Shown here: one piece after another, positions 17,584 to 25,011 of the stretch
Position numbering within the stretch: position 1 is the stretch's first letter
Layout of the letters: every line of letters starts with the position of its first letter
Source of the DNA: CBDCXE01 sp965223725 [NCBI: Nitrospinota bacterium]
GTDB taxonomy: Bacteria; Nitrospinota_A; UBA7883
Direction: 5' to 3'
Assembly (NCBI GenBank): GCA_965223725.1
Contig: CBDCXE010000006.1
Location: 310,001 to 374,000, forward strand
DNA: 64,000 nt
The notes under the pieces: generated by a model
Told to the model about the DNA's origin: nothing
The model's database searches: none
What the model saw: the letters and a program-made list of their open reading frames with translations, nothing else
Position numbers and translations under genes: made by a program

Positions 17584-18153
17584 ATGTCGGTTAAAAGAAT
17601 AGTCATCGGAATCAGCGGCGCCTCGGGTGTGGTATACGGGATACGTCTGCTCCAGGCGCTTAACAATGTTTCTGACTCGATTGACTCGATCCTGATTCTG
17701 ACACCGTCGGCGGAAAAGAACATCTGTATTGAAACCGACTATACCGTCGATCATGTGAAAAACCTGGCCAGCCGTGTGGAAAATTATCATGACCTGGCGG
17801 CGCCCGTTTCCAGCGGCTCATTTAATACGATGGGGATGGTGGTCGTTCCATGTTCCATGCGCTCACTGTCGGATATTTCCAACTCCAACAGCAACAACCT
17901 GCTGACAAGGACCGCCGATGTGACGCTCAAGGAGGGGCGGAAGCTGGTGCTGGTCCCCCGGGAGACGCCGCTGCACAAAGGCCATTTGAAGCAGATGCTG
18001 AATGTCGCCGATAACGGAGCGACCATTCTGCCGCCGATGCCTGCGTTTTATCATCAACCGAAAAGTATAGAGGATATCGTAGATCATACCATCGGGAAGA
18101 TTCTGGACCAGTTCGCCATCGGGCATGCCTTGTATAAACGGTGGGGCGAATAA
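17584..18153 (+). CDS. ubiX: Flavin prenyltransferase UbiX
   Basis: This 189-residue enzyme attaches a dimethylallyl group to FMN, making the prenylated FMN cofactor of UbiD-type decarboxylases. Recognisable segments are the N-terminal GISGASGVVYGIRLL FMN loop, VVPCSMRSLSDISNSNSNNL, and LVPRETPLHKGHLKQM. There is no UbiD gene in the window, so the decarboxylase it serves lies elsewhere, possibly in quinone synthesis. The length and motif order match the family. Confidence 0.95.
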   Translation: MSVKRIVIGISGASGVVYGIRLLQALNNVSDSIDSILILTPSAEKNICIETDYTVDHVKNLASRVENYHDLAAPVSSGSFNTMGMVVVPCSMRSLSDISNSNSNNLLTRTADVTLKEGRKLVLVPRETPLHKGHLKQMLNVADNGATILPPMPAFYHQPKSIEDIVDHTIGKILDQFAIGHALYKRWGE

Positions 18154-18236
18154 TCCGACGCCGAACCATCCGCGCCCATTGCGCCCCCTTCGTCCTTTTC
18201 ACCCTACCACGGCCCCGTTTCGCCCCCTGGCCATAA

Positions 18237-18845
18237 CTAGAACTTGCGTAACAAACCTATAACAACACCCTGTATCGTCACCCGATCGGCCGGGACAGTG
18301 ATCGGCTCCATCGCCGCATTGGCAGGCTGCAACCGAACAGTATTGCCCTCCAGATAATATTTCTTTAACGTCGCGCTATCGTTATCCACCAGCGCAACGA
18401 CAGTCTCGCCGTTTTCCGCGCGGCTACGCTCGTCGACTATCACATAATCGCCGTCCTGGATATGTTCTTCCACCATAGAGTCGCCCTTGACCTTCAGAAC
18501 GAAGGTGCGGGCCCTTCCCAGCATATCGCCCGGGATAGAGATGCTCTCCTCCATCTGGTAAGCCTCCACCGGGACGCCAGCGGCGATGGTCCCCAGCAGT
18601 GGCGCCTCCATGGGCGTCGACTTACCTGGTGTATCAACCTCCGTTAGTTCAATGGCGCGGCTAAGGTTACGGTACCGCTTAAAAAGCCCCTTTGCTTCAA
18701 GGTTGGTCAGATGTTTATGGATCGTGGCAGGGGACGACAGACCAAAATGCTCCCCGATTTCCGCGATGCTGGGCGCGTAACCTTTATCGTTGATGAACGA
18801 CACAATAAAATCGTAAATCAGCTTTTGCCGTTTTGTAAGATGCAT
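18237..18845 (-). CDS. lexA: LexA repressor
   Basis: This 202-residue SOS repressor has an N-terminal winged helix-turn-helix (residues 1-65, with SIAEIGEHFGLSS) and a C-terminal autoprotease domain. The self-cleavage site is Ala89-Gly90 in TIAAGVPVEA. The catalytic dyad is Ser123 (KGDSMVEEHIQDGDYVIV) and Lys161 (SATLKKYY). RecA filaments trigger cleavage and derepress DNA-repair genes. I found no clear SOS box in its own upstream region, though a lineage-specific operator could be missed. Confidence 0.96.
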   Translation of the reverse strand: MHLTKRQKLIYDFIVSFINDKGYAPSIAEIGEHFGLSSPATIHKHLTNLEAKGLFKRYRNLSRAIELTEVDTPGKSTPMEAPLLGTIAAGVPVEAYQMEESISIPGDMLGRARTFVLKVKGDSMVEEHIQDGDYVIVDERSRAENGETVVALVDNDSATLKKYYLEGNTVRLQPANAAMEPITVPADRVTIQGVVIGLLRKF

Positions 18846-19191
18846 ATCGCTTCCATATCAGTTAAATTCATACTGTCTACTATAAACTGAAACCAATATA
18901 ACCGAAAATAAAACGAAATGCAACAGCTTTTTCGCTAAATGTTCTTGTTTTGCTTGAGCGGTTTGGCTTAAAGAATCACTGTAACAGCATTAGTCTTTCT
19001 AAATCAACTGTTTAATGGAAGTCACTTCATTACAGGCCATCGGTCAGTTCTGCCGCATTGCATGGTAATCTCTGCCAGAATGCTGGTTGGGTATATTGGC
19101 GGACTTTTATTTGCTGCTTTTTTGGTTGCAATCCAGACCAATGTGAGCAATGTCACATTAGTCCGGAAAGGATTCTAGTTGTTATTCAGCG
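18846..19191. other. Intergenic region between the lexA start and the repeat-protein 3' end
   Basis: These 346 bases hold the lexA promoter region and no gene. The one marked structure is the perfect palindrome at 19140-19159. A 62-codon open frame on the plus strand (19058-19246) has no ribosome binding site and no family resemblance, so I do not call it. Confidence 0.5.
19140..19159. promoter_or_regulatory. CRP/FNR-type palindrome
   Basis: AATGTGA-GCAATG-TCACATT is a perfect seven-base inverted repeat and matches the CRP consensus half-sites TGTGA and TCACA with six-base spacing. It lies 33 bases past the stop of the repeat protein and 295 bases before lexA. It could be a distant operator or simply a hairpin; no T run follows. 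Confidence 0.4.
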
Positions 19192-20541
19192 CTATTTTTC
19201 CAGCTTGGAAAAAACCAAACTGGTTTTTATTGCCATACCGGTCTGAGCTTCCAGCGCTAGTAACCGTAATTTTAATTCATCAACTTCCGCCAACCGCGCT
19301 TCCAGCTCTGCGATCTTCGCGTCTTTCTCTTTCACCACATCATACAGCCCCTGGATGGCGGCGAGGGCTACTCCATCCGCGTCGAGGGTGGAGATCCCCT
19401 TTTCGTCATGACCCAGGCTGTACGCCTTGTAAAAATCCTGCGCCATCGGGCCCATATGCCGCACCGGCGCGTCCACACCCTTGTACTGCCAGGTGGCTAT
19501 CTCCATCTGAGCCAGTTTATCCAATACCTTGCGGGCGTCCACCTTCACCACCTTCTCCTTCGATGCCCGATCACTCATGGCTACCCATGCCGTGGCGCCA
19601 GGGTTCAGACGCGCCCCGAGGTTGGCTGCCGCGTTGGTAAACAGAAGGTAGCCACCTCTGGCTCGGAACGTCACCTGGTTATGATTGGATGATTGAATAT
19701 CGGTGTTGGTGCTGTCGCCCCATACGAAAGCTCCTGTGTGGACGGCCTTGGCCCTTCTGCCCACGGCAAAGCTATAGCCTGCGGCCGCGTTGCCATGCCC
19801 ACCCGGGATGGTGGAAAAAATACCGTAGGCCTGGTTAAAAGCTCCGCCGCCCACCACGGCGTAATTATTGCCAGCAAAGTTTTTGTAGCCGCCACCCACG
19901 GTGGAATATTTCCCGCTGGCGATGTTACGTAGGCCTCCGTCCACAGTTGAAAAACTGCCACTGGCCATGTTAACGGCGCCTCCGCCCACGGTGGATTCAG
20001 AGCCGCTGGCGGTGTGACCCCATCCGCCACTCACGGTGGAAATGTAGCCGCTGGCTCTGTTACTGGTACCTCCGCCCACGGTGGCAAATCGGCCACTGGC
20101 ATTGATTTTTTTACCTCCGCCCACGGTGGAACCCAAGCCGCTGGCGGCGTTTTCCCAGCCTCCGCCCACAGTGGATCGCTGTCCGCTGGCGGTGTTACTA
20201 TCCCCTCCGCCCACGGTGGAACCCAAGCCGCTGGCGATGTTGCTATCTCCTCCGCCTACGGTGGCGTGGGTTCTGTCGGCATCGGTTCCGGCGTTGTCGC
20301 CCGCCTGGTTGTTCAATCCGCCGCCTATTGTGCCCCAGTTGTCGGTCACTTTGTTAAAGTTTATAAGGAAAGGACTACCACCCCCACTGATGGTGGCTCC
20401 TTCTATTGCGGTGATACTGTTATAGAGCGGGTTTTCTTCAACGTTCGGGACCTGCGCGCTGGCCAGGCCTGTCATTACAAGCATGGATATGGCCGCGACG
20501 GCGAATGAAGATAACCAGTGGTCAAACGATCTGTTTTTCAT
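19192..20541 (-). CDS. Exported YadA-head-like repeat protein with C-terminal S74 intramolecular chaperone
   Basis: This 449-residue protein has a signal peptide ending at ASA (residue 29). Residues 94-258 are eleven repeats of exactly 15 residues, typically STVGGGxxNxASGxx, like the left-handed beta-roll heads of trimeric adhesins. A linker leads to a peptidase S74 domain (residues 323-430) that starts SDRASKEK. Ser323 and Lys328 have the spacing I recall for the self-cleaving dyad of phage endosialidase chaperones. The domain ends in a coiled coil. It likely trimerises, folds and releases its chaperone by autocleavage. A surface or fibre role is inferred. Confidence 0.85.
   Translation of the reverse strand: MKNRSFDHWLSSFAVAAISMLVMTGLASAQVPNVEENPLYNSITAIEGATISGGGSPFLINFNKVTDNWGTIGGGLNNQAGDNAGTDADRTHATVGGGDSNIASGLGSTVGGGDSNTASGQRSTVGGGWENAASGLGSTVGGGKKINASGRFATVGGGTSNRASGYISTVSGGWGHTASGSESTVGGGAVNMASGSFSTVDGGLRNIASGKYSTVGGGYKNFAGNNYAVVGGGAFNQAYGIFSTIPGGHGNAAAGYSFAVGRRAKAVHTGAFVWGDSTNTDIQSSNHNQVTFRARGGYLLFTNAAANLGARLNPGATAWVAMSDRASKEKVVKVDARKVLDKLAQMEIATWQYKGVDAPVRHMGPMAQDFYKAYSLGHDEKGISTLDADGVALAAIQGLYDVVKEKDAKIAELEARLAEVDELKLRLLALEAQTGMAIKTSLVFSKLEK
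19768..20262 (-). repeat. Eleven in-frame 45-bp tandem repeats
   Basis: The repeats encode the 15-residue beta-roll units of the S74 chaperone protein. The glycine and asparagine codons are the most conserved positions. They are degenerate at DNA level, which argues for age and against recent expansion. Confidence 0.85.
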
Positions 20542-21097
20542 AACACGCTCCTTTTGTAAACATTGGGAAAAGTGGACATTGATATGAAACCAGCATGAAA
20601 TATGATACAGCTGCGCCCTTCCATGAGCTCACCCTATCCATAAAAGTTATAATATCAATAAATAAGCAAAAATTCTATCTGCTGATGTTATACCGATCCG
20701 GGTTGCCGAGTCAATAATATTGATGCCAGTTGTTTGCCCTGGGTTGTATAGCTGTTTAAGCAGTAAAATATGGTGAATGCGCCTTCGGATTGCGGACAAT
20801 AACCGTGCCAAAACGGGCGGAATTGGATTCCACAGATGCTTCTTTTGCCTCATATCCCTCAAATGCCTCATATGCTCCAAATGCTTCAAATCCCTCACCT
20901 GCTATTTGCATACACTGTTTTCTTTTATAATGTGGTTATTAATGCACAGCGGGTGCAGAAATGGATATACAGAGTTAAAGACAAGATGAGGATTGGATAC
21001 GTGAATTATTGGTTGATCAAATAAACAGGAGCTTTGCGCTATGTTTTTCCCACAGGTTTGACCGATGTCTATTATCTATCTATTATTAACATGAGAA
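20542..21097. other. Intergenic region upstream of hgcA
   Basis: About 560 bases separate the repeat-protein start from hgcA. It holds both promoters and a short 9-bp tandem repeat tract at 20840-20902. I saw no gene, no ArsR- or MerR-type regulator and no convincing metal operator. Confidence 0.5.
20840..20902. repeat. Degenerate 9-bp tandem repeat
   Basis: Seven consecutive 9-base units follow the pattern CTCAAATGC with one to four changes each, for example CTCATATCC, CTCAAATGC, CTCATATGC and TCCAAATGC. The tract ends about 200 bases before hgcA. Confidence 0.7.
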
Positions 21098-21103
21098 GTG
21101 AAT

Positions 21104-22087
21104 ATGAAACCTGAAGTCATACAAACCAGATCAACGCTTGGTTTTAGCGATTGGTGGACACATCTGAAGGCGCGGCTCGGCTTCAACCGCATGGGTCATT
21201 TGGTTGAACCTGGGTTATACTCGCTGGGCGCGCCGAACAAGGCGTCGCCTGTTTTTGTCACCGCAAACTATACGCTCAGTTTCGATGCCTTACGATCTGC
21301 CCTGGGTGGTATCGACTGCTATATCATGGTCCTGAACACTAAGGGCGTGAACGTATGGTGCGCTGCAGGCAAGGGAACGTTTGTGACAGGGGAGCTTGCG
21401 GATAAAATCGAATCGACACAACTGGACAAAGTAGTAGCGCATAAAACTGTCATCCTCCCTCAACTGGGCGCGTCCGGTGTCGCGGCGCACCTTGTTAAAA
21501 AGCAGACCGGTTTCAAGGTTGAATATGGCCCTGTGCTGGCCCTTGATTTGCCAAAGTACCTGGTTAGTCATCAGGCCACACCGGAAATGCGAAAAGTACA
21601 ATTCCCGTTACTCGACCGGATTGTCCTGATACCGATTGAGGTGAAGGCGGCCATTTTGCCGTTATCGGCTGTATGCGCTGTTATATTTTTCGCGGTTGGC
21701 GCCATACCGGCGATAGGCCTGTTCATATGCGCGCTTGCCGGCATTCTGCTATTTCCGATGTTGTTGCCAATTATTCCGGGGCGTGATTTCAGCGCAAAAG
21801 GCGCCTTGTTAGGGGCGTTAATCAGCGCGCCGTTTGTTTTAACATCCATAGCAGCTGCAGACACCCCTATATGGGAAAGGATAGTGATCGCAGTTTTTTT
21901 CCTGCTGGCGGTTCCATCGGCCACGGCGTTTTTTGCGCTCAACTTTACTGGCGCCACCACGTTCGCATCACCTAGCATGGCGCGCAGAGAGATATTCAGA
22001 TATGTTCCTGTAATGGTGTGGAGCTTTGGCATTGCAGTCATTCCGGGGGTCGCAAGAACATTGTTCTTACTTTTTGGAGGCGCATGA
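21104..22087 (+). CDS. hgcA: HgcA, corrinoid methyltransferase for mercury methylation
   Basis: This 327-residue protein (or 329 from the GTG at 21098) has a soluble corrinoid-binding domain and a C-terminal membrane domain of five predicted helices, the layout unique to HgcA. The cap-helix motif NVWCAAGKGTF places the strictly conserved Cys at residue 86. In studied HgcA it coordinates cobalt, and loss of this Cys abolishes methylation. HgcA donates a methyl group from its corrinoid to Hg(II). The tail-to-head junction with hgcB (TGA directly followed by ATG) confirms the pair. The ATG at 21104 has GAGAAG seven bases upstream and is preferred. The methyl donor may be methyl-H4MPT or methyl-folate. 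Confidence 0.95.
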   Translation: MKPEVIQTRSTLGFSDWWTHLKARLGFNRMGHLVEPGLYSLGAPNKASPVFVTANYTLSFDALRSALGGIDCYIMVLNTKGVNVWCAAGKGTFVTGELADKIESTQLDKVVAHKTVILPQLGASGVAAHLVKKQTGFKVEYGPVLALDLPKYLVSHQATPEMRKVQFPLLDRIVLIPIEVKAAILPLSAVCAVIFFAVGAIPAIGLFICALAGILLFPMLLPIIPGRDFSAKGALLGALISAPFVLTSIAAADTPIWERIVIAVFFLLAVPSATAFFALNFTGATTFASPSMARREIFRYVPVMVWSFGIAVIPGVARTLFLLFGGA

Positions 22088-22378
22088 ATGATAGCTACAT
22101 CGGAACTGAACAGTTTGCGATATGACCCTCAAAAATGTGTCAATTGTGAGCTTTGTATATTTGTTTGTCCACATGCGGTATTTACTCATGGCGAAAATGT
22201 TGTCGTCGACGTTAAAATGAATGATTGTATGGAGTGCGGCGCCTGCGCAGTAAACTGCCCCACCGAAGCTATAGAAGTCGATAGCGGTGTAGGATGCGCA
22301 TATGCTATGATGCGAAATTCGATAACAGGACAAAGCGACTCTATCTGTTCAGCCAATGTCAAGACTTCCTGCGGCTGA
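22088..22378 (+). CDS. hgcB: HgcB, ferredoxin partner of HgcA
   Basis: This 96-residue dicluster ferredoxin has two 4Fe-4S motifs, Cys17/20/23/27 (CVNCELCIFVCP) and Cys47/50/53/57 (CMECGACAVNCP). The second is followed by the HgcB signature VDSGVGCAYAMM with the extra conserved Cys70. In the family HgcB reduces the HgcA corrinoid and its tail cysteines bind mercury. Here the tail ends KTSCG, with Cys95 alone and Cys87 upstream, where I expect a vicinal pair. GGAGG lies eight bases before the ATG. Translation is probably coupled to hgcA. Confidence 0.94.
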   Translation: MIATSELNSLRYDPQKCVNCELCIFVCPHAVFTHGENVVVDVKMNDCMECGACAVNCPTEAIEVDSGVGCAYAMMRNSITGQSDSICSANVKTSCG

Positions 22379-22439
22379 TAAAACTGAATAACGTTTTCGT
22401 TTATCCGTCTAACCAGGGTAAACATGTTTGGAGATTATA

Positions 22440-22874
22440 ATGACCAGGTCTATAACTCGTATGCTCTCTTCGATAGCGATAGCCGCCCTCCTGTTCGGTA
22501 TGCCGGCGATGGCGATCGAGGAGCCTGTAGAAGCGGTCGAGGCGCCTGCGCCGCTGAAAGCGATCGCCCTCTATTATCACGCCAATTGGTGAGTGTTGTG
22601 CCAGAAGGTGGGTCCCATCTTCGAAAGTTTGAAAACAGCTTATGAAGGCAAACCTATACAGTTCCTCAAGCTCGACCTGACCAGCAGATACACCGTCGAT
22701 GGCGCGGTGAAGGATGGCCAGAGGATCGGTGTGAAAGATATATTCGATTATAACAGGAGCACCGGGGTCATCGTTCTTGTCAACCCGGACACGATGCAGG
22801 CTATCGACAGCTTTGGCTCGACCCATTCGGAGGACGATATCCGCTCCGCCATCGATAAAGCAATCGGGCTGTAA
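22440..22874 (+). CDS. Periplasmic thioredoxin-like selenoprotein with a UxxC motif
   Basis: The frame runs from an ATG with GGAG six bases upstream through an in-frame TGA (22590-22592) to a TAA, giving 144 residues. A signal peptide ends at AMA (residue 25). The active site reads HANW-U-VLCQKVGPIF, with the TGA exactly where thioredoxins have the first Cys of WCxxC and Cys54 as the second. Downstream sequence keeps a thioredoxin-fold pattern (FLKLDLTSRYT, STGVIVLVNP). A SECIS-like hairpin follows the TGA, so I read it as selenocysteine 51. It sits 61 bases after hgcB and 16 before recG. A redox or mercury-handling role is inferred. The alternative is a nonsense mutation. Confidence 0.85.
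22593..22622 (+). promoter_or_regulatory. Bacterial SECIS-like hairpin
   Basis: GAAGGTG at 22604-22610 pairs with CATCTTC at 22616-22622, one G-U pair included, leaving the loop GGTCC. The GGUC loop element begins 18 bases after the TGA, the same distance as in E. coli fdhF as I recall it, whose loop also carries GGUC. Confidence 0.75.
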
Positions 22875-22890
22875 CCATTTAGGATTCGCT

Positions 22891-25011
22891 GTGGCCAAAA
22901 CGCCGAACAACCTGTCGAGCCCGGTGCAGTTCATCAAAGGTGTGGGGCCGAAAAAGGCGGAGCTGTTTGCAAAGCTGGGCGTGCATACCGTCGAGGATCT
23001 TCTATACCATTTCCCCACCCGGTACGAGGACCGATCCACCATCAAAACCATATCGCAGATCGAGGTGGGCGAGACCGCGGTGGTGGAAGCGTCGGTGCAA
23101 AGCGTTGCCGCAATTCCACGGCGGAAAGGGCGGCGGGTGTTCGAAGTGATATTCCAGGACGACACCGGCATACTGCGCGCGTCGTGGTTCGCCTTTTCGG
23201 AAAAGGCGTTGCGGGCCAGGTTCGTGGTCGGCTCTGGCTGGGTTGTCTCCGGCAAGGTCAGCTTCAATAACTATCGGCGCAGCAAAACCATGATCCATCC
23301 CGACACGGAGCCGAAGGTCGATGACGCGGAAGGGCCCGACTCCATCCACTTCGGCCGCATAGCGCCGGTATACCCGTTGACCGAAGGGCTATCGCAGAAA
23401 TCGGTCCGGGCGGCTATTCATACAGCGCTGGACCAGGCGGGCCATATGGTGGATATCGTCCCGGAATATCTGAATCAACGGCTCGAACTGCCAGCGCTGG
23501 CGGAATCTGTGAAACAGACCCATTGGCCGCCGGAGGATGCCGACCTGGGCCGGTTCGCCAACTTTCAGGCGCCGGAACAGAAGAAACTGATCTTCAACGA
23601 ATTCTTCCTGCTCCAGACCGGCCTCGCGCTGAAACGGAACCAGAACCACAAACAGGAAATCGCGGGGACCGCCATGCAGATCGACAAAAGGTTGAGCGCC
23701 AAAATACGATCGTACCTACCGTTCGAGCTGACCGGGGCGCAGACAAAAGTGTTGAACGAAATCGCGAAAGATTTGCGCAGTGATTCGCCGATGAACCGCC
23801 TGTTGCAGGGCGATGTTGGCGCCGGAAAAACCGCCGTGGCGCTCTGTTGCGCGCTGATAGCCGTGGCCAACAAAAAGCAGGCGGCCATAATGGCGCCGAC
23901 GGAGATCCTGGCCGGCCAGCACTACAAGAACATCACGAACCTGCTCGGCGCCACAAAAATAAATATTGAACTGCTGACCGCCGGATCCGCTGGCAAGAAA
24001 GCTGTATATGAAAAAATCGAGCGGGGCGACACCCACATAGCCATCGGCACCCACGCGCTGATCCAGGAAAATGTAACCTTCCACGACCTGGGGCTGGTGG
24101 TGGTGGATGAGCAGCACCGGTTCGGCGTGCTGCAGCGGGCGGAGCTGATCAAAAAAGGTTTAAGCCCGCATACTTTGATAATGACCGCCACACCGATCCC
24201 GCGCACGCTGGCCATGACCTTGTATGGCGACCTGGACGTGTCGGTGATCGACGAACTGCCGCCGGGTCGTCCGCCGCTGGAGACGAAGATATATACTCCG
24301 CAAACCAGGGCCGCTGCCATCAACATAGTCCGCCAGCAGATCGCCAAAGGGAAGCAAGCATACATCGTCTATCCGCTGGTGGAGGAGAGCGAAAAACTGG
24401 AGCTGAAAGCGGCGGTAACCATGTTCGAGCAGTTTCGGCAAGACGAGTTCGAAGGTCTGCGCCTCGGTCTGACCCATGGCCGGATGAAAAGCGCGGAGAA
24501 AGAGCAAGTGATGGACCAGTTCATGCGGGGCGATATCGATATACTTGTGTCCACCACTGTGATTGAAGTCGGGATCGATCAGCCGAACGCCACGGTGATG
24601 ATGATCGAACATGCCGAACGGTTCGGGCTGAGCCAGCTCCATCAACTGCGCGGCCGGGTGGGTCGGGGCGTCGATAAATCGCATTGCCTGTTGATGGCCG
24701 AGTGCAAGCCTGGGTCGCCATCGTGGGAGCGGTTGAACGTGCTGGAGAAAAGCCGTGACGGATTCAAAATCGCCGAGGCTGACCTGACGATGCGGGGGGC
24801 CGGCGATTTTTTCGGCGCCCGGCAGTCTGGCATGCCGGAGTTCAAGGTGGGCAATATACTGCGCGATTACCAGATTCTTGCCGAGGCGCGCAACGCCGCA
24901 TTCGATCTTGTGCAGGGTGACCCAAAGCTGGAAAAGCCGGAGCATCGTAACCTCCATGCCGCCCTGACGGAGAAATGGAAAGAAAAATTCGAGCTCGGCG
25001 AAATCGGCTAG
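22891..25011 (+). CDS. recG: ATP-dependent DNA helicase RecG
   Basis: This 706-residue helicase remodels stalled forks and Holliday junctions. It has the N-terminal wedge domain (FIKGVGPKKAELFAKLGV, then an OB fold), Walker A LLQGDVGAGKTAVAL, DEQH box VVVDEQHRFGV, motif III MTATPIPRTLAM and motif VI QLRGRVGRGVDKS. The GTG at 22891 has AGGA seven bases upstream and begins at VAKTPNN, the expected family start. A longer frame to 22777 is only the overlap with the selenoprotein gene. It may be co-transcribed with hgcAB, and it overlaps the convergent gene by four bases. Confidence 0.96.
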   Translation: MAKTPNNLSSPVQFIKGVGPKKAELFAKLGVHTVEDLLYHFPTRYEDRSTIKTISQIEVGETAVVEASVQSVAAIPRRKGRRVFEVIFQDDTGILRASWFAFSEKALRARFVVGSGWVVSGKVSFNNYRRSKTMIHPDTEPKVDDAEGPDSIHFGRIAPVYPLTEGLSQKSVRAAIHTALDQAGHMVDIVPEYLNQRLELPALAESVKQTHWPPEDADLGRFANFQAPEQKKLIFNEFFLLQTGLALKRNQNHKQEIAGTAMQIDKRLSAKIRSYLPFELTGAQTKVLNEIAKDLRSDSPMNRLLQGDVGAGKTAVALCCALIAVANKKQAAIMAPTEILAGQHYKNITNLLGATKINIELLTAGSAGKKAVYEKIERGDTHIAIGTHALIQENVTFHDLGLVVVDEQHRFGVLQRAELIKKGLSPHTLIMTATPIPRTLAMTLYGDLDVSVIDELPPGRPPLETKIYTPQTRAAAINIVRQQIAKGKQAYIVYPLVEESEKLELKAAVTMFEQFRQDEFEGLRLGLTHGRMKSAEKEQVMDQFMRGDIDILVSTTVIEVGIDQPNATVMMIEHAERFGLSQLHQLRGRVGRGVDKSHCLLMAECKPGSPSWERLNVLEKSRDGFKIAEADLTMRGAGDFFGARQSGMPEFKVGNILRDYQILAEARNAAFDLVQGDPKLEKPEHRNLHAALTEKWKEKFELGEIG

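Noticed and set aside
19058-19246. Small plus-strand gene near the CRP-type palindrome
   Set aside because: It has no ribosome binding site, runs into the antisense of the repeat protein, and its composition is not protein-like.
19768-20262. CRISPR-like array
   Set aside because: The 45-bp periodicity is in frame with a long protein, has no constant repeat and spacer structure, and encodes beta-roll units.
20840-20902. CRISPR or iteron origin
   Set aside because: Units are only 9 bases with no spacers, and no replication initiator gene is near.
21104-22087. Corrinoid iron-sulfur protein subunit of acetyl-CoA synthase
   Set aside because: The NVWCAAGK cap helix is shared in part, but the C-terminal membrane domain and the adjacent HgcB-type ferredoxin are specific to HgcA.
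22440-22874. Thioredoxin gene broken by a nonsense mutation
   Set aside because: The TGA falls exactly at the redox Cys, both halves keep coding character, and a SECIS-like hairpin follows at the right distance. Decay would not place the stop so precisely.
22777-22890. Longer RecG start upstream of 22891
   Set aside because: The extension only reads the selenoprotein gene in another frame and has no RecG similarity, while the GTG at 22891 has a binding site and the family N-terminus.
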